From contig JTDE01000425.1 in the NCBI GenBank assembly GCA_014338405.1, forward strand, positions 1 to 64,000: a DNA stretch of 64,000 bases. Reading direction: 5' to 3'. A program made the position numbers and the translations under genes. The notes beneath the pieces were generated by a model. That model had not been told where the DNA came from, did not search any database, and was given only the letters and a program-made list of their open reading frames with translations. The stretch's first letter is position 1. Each line of letters opens with the position of its first letter. The stretch comes from Paragonimus skrjabini miyazakii (taxonomy: Eukaryota; Platyhelminthes; Trematoda; Plagiorchiida; Troglotrematidae). This document shows, one piece after another, positions 10,640-21,150 of this stretch.

Positions 10640-12570
10640 CTGGGTCCCCACTGGTCAATCTGAGACGTCCGCGTGGACACAACACGTTGTCTGCCAAGAC
10701 ATGGAGTGTGAATACGCTGCCGGATCGATGCAGCATCGGACGATCGGAACGCCGCATCTCACTGGCAGCCGAGGAACTGGGCCGCTACAGCATCGATGTC
10801 GCAGTTTTGAGTAAAACAAGGATTGCAGAACATGGTAAACTCCAAGAAGCATGTACTAAGTACACATTCTATAAGATACTTTACCCGGCAGACGGCGCTC
10901 GGGAGCACTATGTCTGTTTTGCAGCCGCTGACTGCTTCAATTCTCTGATGTTAGACGAACCTTACGACATCAATCTTCGAATCATATTCATGTTCCCGCT
11001 ACTCGGTCTGTCACATTTCCTAGTGTTGAGGGTTCAGCTATTTGTCACAGCGATGATACCTGTTCTACGATCAATTGTTCGCCACGATCAATTTCATCCC
11101 GTTGAATGACCGACTGGTCGTTCTGGATGACTTCAAAGCATGAGCTTGGGGATACTCAACAGCCTGGCCGGGAGTTCTTGGATCCCAAGGCTGTCACTGA
11201 GACCGGTGATCGTTTTCCTCGCTTATATGCCACTTACGAGTTGGCTATCACAAACTCCCGATTTAAGCTGGATGCGAGCGACAGCACGACGTGAACTTGT
11301 CCACGACCCAGTCATCACCGTTTACCTGGTCACGTGATTATGTAACAGTGCGAAATCTATAAAGTGCGTATCCTGTGAGTGAGGCGCGGATTATAGACTG
11401 GTTGGAACTAAAATTTTGTTCATGGTTACAGGCCTGTTTGTTGTAGACGATTCGGACAACGGCAACAACGGGATGTTAAACGACTGCAGAACTCAAAAAC
11501 TAGGAGGGCAACTCGGCATGCAGTTGCCGTTCGTCTGAAAGACGCTTAAATATCCACTATCCTAACATCTCAAGGAACAGATCACGACAAAAATCAACGA
11601 AAAATCGAAATCCAGTGCCAGGTACAGCCGGACTAACGCGACAACAACAATACAGTTATCTCCTTGATATGTTCACACAGGCCCATCAGAACTTGGTGGA
11701 CGGTGTTGAAACTGAATACCGCACGGATGGTTATTTGTAAACGATCGACGTTTTGGCGACCCAACTTCTCGTTTCACGTACTTCAACGAAGCGCATACTT
11801 GCGTTCGCAGATAATAATGCGCTAGTTGCACATAACAAAGATGAAATTAAGCAACTGATCACGGTTTTCACGACCACCGTATTCAACTCTGGGTTGGATA
11901 TCTGCTCAGACAAGATATATTGCTTTCAGCCTGTTCCAGGCGGACGTGGTGTTCATGTACCTGGAATCCACATCATTGGGGGATATTATTGATAACTGCA
12001 CAAACTTTTGCTACTTTGGTAGTAATCTCTCGACAGGTCTGCTCGTGAAGCTTGAGTTGCGAACTCGTGTGGCGAAGACTAACACTGCTTTCGGACGTCT
12101 TGAAAGACGTGTCTGGAGGAACCATAGCCCGAAAATGAAAGCTAAGCTGCTATCGCTTAATCATGCTGTCTACGCTGTTGTTCGGCAATGAAACTTGAAG
12201 ACTGTTTTAATTTAATGTTTGGTATCTGACTTGTTTTCTTCTGTAGCGTTTAAGACGCATCTCAGGTATTCGGCGCTCGGACAAGGTACTGAACACTCAG
12301 GTACTTTGGGGAGCTTATACTGACGGATATTCAATCACTGTTTTTTGGCGGGGACAAGTTCGTATGACTGGGAAATAACGAGTTCCGAAACAGATGTTGT
12401 ACGAGTGAGTGAAAGCAGGCAGGCGAAATCCTGGTGGTCAAAGTCAGAGAAACCCTGGTGTTTTCCAGGTTATATCGCCTTTAGATATTGTGAGGATTTA
12501 GCTTTGAGTCGGACGGTCTGGAGAAATGTAATCTGGACAAGTGTCTGCAGGTTTAATGAGCAACGATAAA
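10640..12570 (+). pseudogene. Decayed RTE-like non-LTR retrotransposon (APE endonuclease + reverse transcriptase)
   Basis: The reading frame is broken many times, but the segments occur in the expected order. At 10690-10870 the apurinic-type endonuclease N-terminus is seen: an N-x-R-T-L-like start, then SERRISLAAEELGRYSIDVA, SKTRI.EHGKL and YTF, matching the conserved beginning of RTE/CFDP2-like endonucleases. At 11110-11330 the central endonuclease appears (LDDFK, corresponding to LGDFNA; later FPRLYATYELAITNSRFKLD and TWTCPRP). At 11753-11930 comes the reverse transcriptase core (ILAFADNNALVAHNKDEIKQ, where the catalytic FADD is FADN). At 11990-12190 is the YFGS...TNTAFGRLERRVWRNHS region, and at 12245-12320 the terminal RRISGIRRSDKV.NTQVL. 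Multiple stops and the altered FADD show an inactive copy. Confidence 0.8.
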
Positions 12571-12894
12571 TGTGTTGGTCTTGAATTTGTTGGCTGTCTC
12601 GGATTAGTAGTTCAGCAATTTACTTATAGCTCACCATCGGTTGTTTTGCTTATGTATTTTCCTTTGTTCTTATCAGCTGATGACCACGGTCACTCGGTAG
12701 ATCATTCGCTGCTATTTCCAGATACCTGGGCCATGGTTGCCCATTACTCATCAGTTTGTTAATGTATGTATGTTGTGATGAGTGCCTTGCTTGTTTTTTG
12801 GGCTAACTTTATTTTTTTGTTCTCCTTCTTCCTTCCATCTAGAGTGTAATAATATTTACTCTCATATTAGACTAGTTCATGCCTTATAGTCTCA
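12571..12894. other. Probable 3' flank of the LINE
   Basis: T-rich sequence with no coding potential. It may be the 3' untranslated region of the RTE-like element, but I cannot set the element's end. Confidence 0.35.
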
Positions 12895-13230
12895 CTACGC
12901 TTCTTAACACTTTAGATCTCACCATTGGAGTCTCTGTGTATTTTCTGAGAACTGAGGGTTTCACTTTCTTACTAACCTACCAGGCTAACCAGCATTGGCT
13001 GACTGAACACAAAGGTCTTCATTCATACTTCTCATGGTCTTATCCCATCAAGTTTACACTCGATACCTGGTATGTTAGTGGAACCGCAAATGGTTTTAGC
13101 GCAAGCAGTTTGCGGTGAATGTTATGCGCAGGCGTCTTTTGGCTTCGTTCATCTTAATAGACTGATTCGAAGCACATGCTACCAACCCTGTTCAACTTAC
13201 AAGACAAGCGCTGGAGGTTTTCTCCCTAAC
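12895..13230 (+). repeat. Dispersed repeat, copy 1 (unclassified)
   Basis: This shares an ordered series of blocks with 34196-34510: GTCTC(C/T).TTT.T.TG...TATTTTC, GAG.GTTTC, GCTAACCAGCATTGGCTG, ACACAAAGG, GGTCTTATTCC, GCGCAGGCGTC, and a CAACC...AGGTTTT-like end. The orientation is the same in both. The blocks contain no intact ORF. The repeat may be the 3' end of a LINE because copy 1 follows one directly, but copy 2 has no LINE beside it. Confidence 0.65.
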
Positions 13231-14144
13231 CTTTCACCGAACTGGTTTTAACAGCATAATCTACTCTATACTTACTGCGCAGTTGATGTACGAAATAAAT
13301 TTTCGTAGGCTAACTTGTTTACAGCTTTGTGTATATAATCTATTAGACATCTATTTCGAGGCTGTTGACAGTGTTGTCGCTGATATTTCAGAGAAGACAT
13401 ATTTCGGTTAAATTTGACTATTACAGTTTATTAGTCAATTTTTATCTGTGAAGCTTTGTGTGCACTCATTCCCATGACCACTGTTTGACAGTGTGAATGA
13501 GACTCGTGTTTGCATTCTATTATAATATCTCCGCATTCAACGAGTTCATTCTATTCTGCATTTGGGGAGCCAAAAACGAGACGTTATCCACTATTAGTGT
13601 AAGAATGGGCAGCCATCGACCAATGTAAGTGGACAGTACATCTTTGGCGTAGTATGGCACGGTAAAAACATAAGCACGCACACCCAGTGCAAAACGGTCG
13701 AACCATTGGTGTTATCGATTTACACCTATTGTGCAGTTCAAGTTTGTACACCCCCGTGCTAGCACTGAACGTTAGCTGAGCCTGGAATATGGCTGAATCC
13801 AACCAAAGTGACTGGATGTCAAGCTGCATCCAAAACACGCCGATAGATTAGAGGTGGATGGTGGGATACTGATAGAAATCTGACCAACCCTTTGGACAGA
13901 GACGCACTAGTGAACTGGTCAGATGTTTATTGATTGGGAACCAGCACACCAACGTACAGACACATGGGATGAAGCAAAACGGCTGGTGGACACTTTTGCT
14001 GAACCACCCACGCATCGGTGTAGAACGCAGCGCTGAAACGCAGTTACGTTGCTTGTGCATTTTGGTTTAAAGGCGACAGTCGCTTCGGTCATTACTTCTG
14101 TTCGTGCCACTTGTCCGATTTGGTGAACTAGCAGATTCATTGCA
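13231..14144. other. Upstream region of the myosin light chain gene
   Basis: No ORF with support. The last ~150 bases before the ATG at 14145 probably hold the 5' untranslated region and promoter. A weak TATA-like TTTAAAG is at about 14067; I see no stronger core-promoter motif. Confidence 0.35.
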
Positions 14145-17100
14145 ATGGGTGAAGAGGTAAGTTGAGAACTATTAGTTCATGTTATGGAAGTTGTGAATTA
14201 AATTCGTTTGATCACTGTAGTCCACAGTTTAGTAGGAAATACCCAGTTCTTAATTCGAATTTGTCCAGACGCGAAACTGCTAGTTACGGTTTTCCAGTAG
14301 ACAAACTGGATTGATGGACTTCGGGAAATAATGAACAACAAGGCCATTCGATGATAATTCAGACAATTTTTCATATTCAGGCTTTAGAACAATAGTATGA
14401 AGAATATTTAGCAGCCATTTTAGGGAAATATTTTATGGGCTGTACTAGTTTACATTTTAAAGCACTTGCATGAACTCTGAGTGCATCAATGAGATGAAAT
14501 TGTGTAGATTTTTCGCAAATTAAAACTCGTGACCCTATTCGTAACATTTGTTTTTTTTTACCGAACTATATAATGAAATTCGTTTTTTTCGTCTCAGAAC
14601 TGATTTCGAAAAACTATTTAAGAGAAAGTAAGAAAATGTCTCACGAAAGCGGTAAAAGAAACATGGGTTGTTTTTCAATTTGCGCATGCATACTATAAAT
14701 GCGAATCCGAAATGATTGTAAAATGACATTCATAGATGTTTAATACTTGATGATGGGTTCAATCAAACAGAATAGTCAGTAAACCGATGTTATACCTGTA
14801 TACTTCAGACGTTACTAAATGTTGCCTTCATAGATCAGTATACGGACATACTAAATACGATGCAAAATTAATGGTTGATTATGTATGAAATGTTTGGTGA
14901 GAATCAAGGATACGTGCAAATTTTGTCTTAAAAAAGACAATCACTGAGTATGACTGAATTTACTGTTTCGATGTGCAAACTGCTCCGGTTAGATCGCTTT
15001 AGTATGATGAAGACTATTTTCAATAGAAATGCGGTTTTGTTTTTCTCGCAGTTACGCTGGTGGTGGTTTCGAATGTACAAACTACACGTATAAGTATATG
15101 CCATTGTTCGTTATCCCCAACGGTTTCATTCGGCGTTTTTTGTTGAATGCAAACAGAGCCACCAGTTGTTTTGATGCCATGAATGTTGTCTAACCCAAAC
15201 TGCTTTCGTTGTTAAATAGTTATCTCACTTCGGAGAAAACTTTTTTTCAACTGTTCTTGGTGTCTACCGTATAAATACTCTATGTTGTTTGGAAAACTTT
15301 GTACGTTTCCTTTGTTATTTTTTTAAGAAAAAAGAGAGAAAAGAGAAGAAGGAAAAGAAGGAAAAGAAGGAGAAGGAAGAAGTAGATGCCCCAGCAGAAG
15401 AGAAAAAAGAGGGAGGTAGCGGCGGCGGTAAACGAGCTCAACGTGCTACGTCTAATGTCTTCGGAATGTTCCCACAAAATCAAATTCAAGAATTTAAAGA
15501 GGTATGTTTACCAGTCGAATAAAGTCAAGTGGATAAAACCTTTCAGGCATTTACCCTTATTGATCAAAATCGCGATGGATTCATCGACATTGAAGATTTG
15601 AAGGATATGTACGCGTCATTAGGTAAGCGGATAACATCGATATGAATCATATGCTAAACCTGTCCTCAGGTCGAACACCTAGTGATTCTGAACTTAAAGA
15701 AATGCTTGAAGAATCTCCGGGACCACTTAATTTTACAATGTTTATTAACTTGTTTGGAGAAAAATTGAACGGTATGTTAAGCGAATGAAATAGATATTTG
15801 CTTACCATGTTTATTTTGCTTCAAGGTACCGATCCTGAGGATGCACTACGAAATGCTTTTGCAATGTTCGATCCTGGCAATAAACGATATTTGGAGGAGG
15901 AATAGTAAGTTTTTCCTTTTTGTGATTCAGATTAACGCGAACGCTTCTCAGTATCAAAGATCTTCTGCAGAACATGGGAGACAACTTCTCAGCAGAAGAG
16001 GTGAGTTCATACTTAGTCAGTGTCAGAACAATATTTCATCCTATGTTTAACTTAGATGAAATAGCTATGACACGTCTATGAGTATCTCCTATCACACCAC
16101 TTTGGAAAACATATTCAAAGTATCCCCTGTTCCACGTTTACACAAACAATAGTAACCAACAACATTAGTTATAGACACAGTATTTTTCGGTGTTTTCCGT
16201 TATGAGGTAGCAGTTGTTTCTGCGAAAAGAACACTGGGAGCATGAGGTCGATTAAAGCGTAGATAGCTTGGATTCATAAGCTTGTTATATTTTCTCTTTC
16301 TTAACCAATTGATAGAACAGAGTCCAATCGCATTGGTTGCTCATGCTTGCGAGCACACTGCATATTTTGCTGACGTGTGCAAGTAAACGAGATGTTTTAT
16401 TTTCATAAATACCTCTTCGATTGTTGTCAATGAAACTTTTCATTTAAGCTGAATGGGGAAAACCCCTACTTGATTAAAAGATTTTACTGCTGGCGTATAT
16501 GGCTGAAGACAACAAGATATACACTGTCAGAAGTAATCGGGCAACTTGAGGATCAGTCGAGCTTTCAGGTATGATAATTCGCACGCGTCTATTATGAACT
16601 CAATGGTGCAGTTGTTGGCACGGATTTCTCATGAAAACGTGGCTGTAGTTCATATCCTGATCGTGATGTGTATATGTACTATTTACGAGCTTTAACACGA
16701 ACGAAACTTAGGCACTGCGTTTATTTTCGAAGGGGGTTAGCTGAATAATTTACCTGAATGCGGAAGCTGCAATTAATTGTGAATGATGTTTGACTTAATT
16801 TGTTCTACAATTTTGGTTGGTAATAAATTATCACTGAATAAAACCGGACTTCAGATTAAGTAAATATATTCATCACGGTAAACACTAGGGTTAAGGTTTT
16901 ATTCATAAGATTAGTGGAGACTGTCTGAATAACCATTAGTTAATTTTAGTACATACATTTGAAGTTGTTCAGATTATATCATTTCGTAAGTTCCACAGCT
17001 GTTATAAACCGGAAGCTGAGTGTAAACCTAGGTGCGTTTAAACGCCAAGTCTGAGAACAGTCCCCTTGTAATGTATGCGCGTTATTAATACATTTTTGAT

Positions 17101-18119
17101 TGAGGAATTTCTGCAAATAAGAGACATATTACTGACTTGTTACTTAGAAAAACGTACTAAAATAAGGTAAATTTTTGTTTGACGTTTTTATGCTACATCA
17201 GTTACATCAGTATTTAAGTACTCTTCTGTGAATAGTCAGTCTTAAAGTATGATCAGACGACTTATTGTGAAATCGCAACTGCTGTTTGCACGGTGAAGGA
17301 GATGCATAGAAAGCTGATAGAGACCGCCAGGAAATGAAGGACGTGGAATGATCAGACAAAATATCGGGATATAGATAGGCACGGTACCCATGGTGACAAT
17401 GGATCTAGGTTCAGTGCTAAAAGAAATGTTATAATGTCTCCTAACAGGAGTCTCAGTAAATTGCAATACTATCACAATAACAAGGAAGAAAGCAGACTAA
17501 GGATAAAATTATGTCCAGATTAATGAGAAAGACTGGATGTTCGTCGTAACAAGTCATTCTAGGGCTCACTCAATCAGCACCTTACAGATATTAGTTTCAC
17601 AGTTCTATTTAGTATTTGCTACTGAGTGTTAACTGATACGCTTCAAGTGTTGAGTGACAAAACTTTCATGAAACGGTAGTAGGAAAACAAGTATTTTATC
17701 CACTGCGACTCTGTTCAACAGGTTGCTACTAAGCGCTGACTTCAGCGGTATATCATGTATTTTTAATTGGAAAGTGGTATCTATCGACTAATGTTCATGC
17801 TTTGTATGGTTTACGTTGAGTAACCTGTACAGTTACCAGTAAAATTCTCATAAATGAACTGTAACTTAACGAAGGTAGCTTTAAGCTGAAAGCTAACTCA
17901 ATCTATTAACATAGTCCGCTTCGTATACGACTTCTTTACTCTAACACACTTTGCTTTACCATATGTGACATAACCTTATAAGTTATTTGAAAAATTCCAT
18001 TCTCATCCGTCTTTTTCTTATAGCTTCGTCAAACGTGGAAAGAAGCACCGATCAAGGAAGGCAAACTGGACTATGATCAATTCGTTACCTTGATCAAACG
18101 AGGCAACCAAGACATATAG
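14145..18119 (+). CDS. Myosin regulatory light chain, 7 coding exons, complete
   Basis: Exons: 14145-14156, 15328-15501, 15547-15622, 15670-15771, 15826-15904, 15952-16000, 18024-18119. All introns are GT-AG, phases agree throughout, and the sum is 588 nt (195 residues plus stop). The first coding exon is only MGEE. The second gives a Lys/Glu-rich extension, then the light-chain-kinase site region KRAQRATSNVFGMF, which matches the conserved RATSNVF phosphorylation motif. The single canonical EF-hand loop follows (DQNRDGFIDIED), then LRNAFAMFDP, the IKDLLQNMGDNFSAEE helix and the final WKEAPIKEGKLDYDQF domain. The protein binds the IQ motif of myosin II heavy chain and tunes contraction in muscle or the smooth-muscle-like body wall. 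The N-terminal K/E extension is longer than in vertebrate smooth-muscle light chains. Identity is secure; the muscle versus non-muscle isoform is not settled. Confidence 0.93.
16593..16792 (+). mobile_element. Hammerhead SINE, family 1, degenerate copy in myosin light chain intron 6
   Basis: This aligns end to end with the SINE at 9014-9214. The tRNA-like head has an A-box-like aatggtgcagttg and a B-box-like tagttcatatcc. The decayed ribozyme (16685-16720: ACGAGCTTTAACACGAACG, then AAAC, missing most of stem III and the cleavage triplet) is followed by the tail ending GATGTTTGA. The orientation is sense to the host gene, so the intron transcript carries it. The ribozyme should be inactive. 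Confidence 0.75.
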
Positions 18120-19090
18120 ACAGCTCTTTCCACTTCTATTTTCCTTGAATACATAATCCCAACTCATGCCTTTACTTACACCTACCCCCGTTTGCTTTTA
18201 TTTGTATGTTTCGTATTACAAACTGTACCATCGGCCTAACTGACCGTACCTCCTGTCACATGAATTCGTTCGTTCCCTATGTACCTCTATCAGTTTGGTT
18301 TCACCAAGAGTAATCGTAAACGTACTCGTTTCAGTCAATTCGGGCGGCCGCCTGCTACATTTATTGCCATCGGCGAATGTTATCTTTTGTTGTTCTCGTT
18401 GTTGTTTCTATCTTGTCCACAGATTCGCCGATTCCACCTCCCTTTGTTAGAAATTGTTAGTAAACCAGTATTGTCCTTTTTCAACAACGTGTCCTTTTAG
18501 TTTGTTTGTTTGACCCATTGTTGTCCGGGATCGAAATTATACTTTTCCAATTCATGTATCAGGCAGAATCGATTTGCGGGCATTCCACATCTGTCTGTTC
18601 TTGTGCTATCCAATTATTGGCCGACTAACCAACAATGAGGCGTTCATACTAACACACATTCTTGTCTGCACTCTACCCAATTTCCCTCTGTTTCTTTCTG
18701 GTTTTCCATAGTCTTCCGCCTCCCCGATTTATTGTTCTAACTGTGCACAGTGACGTCTGTTTGGTCAGATTCCGGTCGATTTTGGGAAGAACAAGTGCGG
18801 ACAATCTTTTCATCCACGGAGATCGGACCCTTTCGAACCCGACTCTCCACATCAATGGCGCTGATCTTGAATTGGCGAAGAAACCCGATGTTACTGTGGT
18901 TACATTTCGATCCATGTGGCCTCAATGTTGTTCATTCTTCACTCGTCCCAATACCTGCGAACTATCATTTCTTGCTTGTATGGTGATCTGACTGGATGAA
19001 TATAACTTTACTGTCTCGAAATGGCATCATACGTTCGTTTATTCCTACCCACCATGCAAATTAGAGAATAAATTTAGCATGTTTATCTAG
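18120..19090 (+). other. Probable 3' untranslated region of the myosin light chain gene
   Basis: No further coding exon is needed after the stop at 18117-18119. The first canonical AATAAA that I noticed downstream is at 19067-19072, implying a 3' UTR of about 950 nt. ORFs inside it (18662-18991 + and the overlapping minus ones) have no conserved motif. Confidence 0.45.
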
Positions 19091-19779
19091 GCTAAGTAAT
19101 AATCACACTTAATCGATAAGCTAGGGTAAAACGGCAGATAATTTCATGATTTATCGAAGTTAGTACAGGAATAATTGAACCATTTACTTACAAGTTGTGG
19201 GGGCTTTCGTGATTAAGGGTTGGACATCAGTAACAACTGACCGTATTTCTTGCATTCATATACACCGTTCAATCAGCCTATTTCTGCAAACCATTCTCTA
19301 GTAAACGAGGATGCTTGAACCCAATGGTCGAAAAGTGGCTTGAATGGTTACAGACAAATTCACAATTTCTCTATTTATAGTAAGCTGTCTTCTGATTATT
19401 AAGATCATTAAAGAGTTGTAGCTGAATGTTCAAACGTAACTAGTTAAGTTTGCCGTTTGCTGTGTCAAATAAACCGGATTCTACATTGGACAATTCACAT
19501 AAGATAGTGAACAAAAGTTTATGTCAAGGAGGAAGGTAGACTAATGATAAAATGTGATCTTTCGGTTGTACATGACAGGTCTCCTGAGTCGCTATATCTT
19601 ATTAAACTCATTCATCGAATAACGCTGGAAAAGACCCCAACACATCATAAAACAACTGTATGACATAGAACAAACCGGCCAGTGACTACGTTTCCATTCC
19701 TTATAAGTCGAAGTCGATCGTTTGTAAGCGAATTAATTCCAAAATACCTAGGCCTCGCCTGTAATTGATAGAGGGACAG

Positions 19780-19870
19780 ACAGAACCCACTTAGACGTGT
19801 TAAGCGCCCTACTGGGTGAGTCACAAAGCCACGCCGAAAGCTGAGAAACGACAAATTTAGACTCAGTCAC
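19780..19870 (-). repeat. tRNA-like SINE fragment
   Basis: On the minus strand, the series TTTCTCAGCTTTCGGCGTGG, an A-box-like GACTCACCCAGTAGGGCG and a B-box-like GTGGGTTCTGTC parallels the SINE at 20030-20150. It is a diverged partial copy. Confidence 0.45.
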
Positions 19871-20029
19871 TCACCCAAACCTCTGTCGTACGAAGTCTAT
19901 TAAACGATCCAGGGATTGGTTACCCGAGTAGGATATTTCCAGTAGTCCACGCTGGGAACCACCAGCACTGTAGCTGTTTTTACTGACAACTACTGTATCA
20001 ATTTAGATAATTGAGAAGATACCTGATTG

Positions 20030-20150
20030 CGGAAAATGTGGAATTCGTCCGGATTCGAACCAGCGAGATGAACAACATGTCAAGAATCGGCAAATGCTTT
20101 ACCAGATGAGGTACGAAGCCATACCAGAAGCTCAGAAATTTTGGATCTAG
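20030..20150 (-). repeat. tRNA-derived SINE, family 3, partial copy
   Basis: On the minus strand, TCTGAGCTTCTGG leads into an A-box-like TACCTCATCTGGTAAAGC and a perfect B box GGTTCGAATCC (20061-20051). The layout is the same as the head at 29955-30035. The CCA end and a good acceptor stem are absent, so it is a SINE head rather than a tRNA gene. Confidence 0.65.
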
Positions 20151-20188
20151 CAGACTACCTATTAGCAATGCAGTTTCAATATTCATTG

Positions 20189-20445
20189 GTAGCGTTGATG
20201 GATTCTCGCGTGAAGTGACTGCAAAATCTTGCTTGAGCAGTCAGTCTGCTGGATCATCTGGTGGATTACATATGACAAAGTTGGTTGGGTGGATAACTAG
20301 GTCCAAATATGAAATGCTTGAGCATCGTAGCTCAGCTTACAGGGCGTTTACCAAACATGGACATGTTATTTCTGTCACTGGTTTGAATCTATTCGAAGTT
20401 CACATTTTTGCAATTGGATCTCTTCTAAAGTCTCTTGTAAGTCGA
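20189..20445 (+). mobile_element. tRNA-derived SINE, family 3, copy 1
   Basis: This aligns over about 255 bases with 29817-30073, from the GCGTGAA...CTGCTT block through GTCCAAAT, TAGCTCAGCTT (A box, about 20328) and GGTTTGAATC (B-box-like, 20380-20389) to the end CAATTGG.TCTC.TCTAAA. There is no hammerhead core. It points away from the fragment at 20030-20150, so the two lie tail to tail or nested. Confidence 0.7.
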
Positions 20446-21150
20446 AAAAAATGTTTACATCGCCGAAAGGTAAGTTGCATTCTTCAGTTTTCTGTCTCTT
20501 TTGGCTTGAATTTGACAGCAATCTAATCGAACCCTTGACATTTGAGAGAAAACAATCATTCTTTAGCCTCTTTGAATAGGACCCAAAACAATGAATAGCC
20601 AGAGATTTTAATTGTTAATATTTTGAACGTCATTTGTAGTTGACCGCAGCTTCCATAGTCAGATGAAAATCTTTTACCTGTTCCTTACTCGTAGGAGTTC
20701 ATGGCCGAAAATCTGAGCCAGTTTCGGTGTGAAGTTACTATTGTGACGATCAGCACGTTAGCTATGGAAGCGTATGAACCATGGTTCTTCTCCCAGTTAC
20801 CTTTAATTATCCATCCAATAAAAATATGGACGCAATATGGATGCTGTGATTGAACAGGAATAGTTAATCACTAAAGACAGCACTACTGAGAACCAGCTGA
20901 TCTTCAAGATGTATAGATTATCACGTAGCTTGTAACAGAGTCACTGAATAACACCTGGCCATCAGTAATCTGTAGCCAATCTATTCTTTTCGTAATCGAG
21001 TAAAAATGCTAACAACCCTTAACTTAAGCCGTGAATGTACGCATAAAAGTAATTGGATTACGGAAGAAGAGAGTAAAACAATATTTTTCATCAAACTGTC
21101 TCCGTTGACACAGAAACTCACGAAATTTCACTCATATTTCCATTACATGA
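20446..21150. other. No gene recognised; 3' flank of the CLIC gene
   Basis: Probable 3' untranslated or flanking sequence of the minus-strand gene that ends at 21151. I did not find a canonical minus-strand AATAAA close to the stop. Confidence 0.4.

Noticed and set aside
18662..18991. 109-codon ORF after the myosin light chain stop
   Set aside because: Falls in the inferred 3' untranslated region, with overlapping ORFs on the other strand and no motif.
20040..20150. Possible tRNA gene (minus)
   Set aside because: The B box is perfect, but no acceptor stem or anticodon stem folds; the surrounding sequence matches SINE copies.
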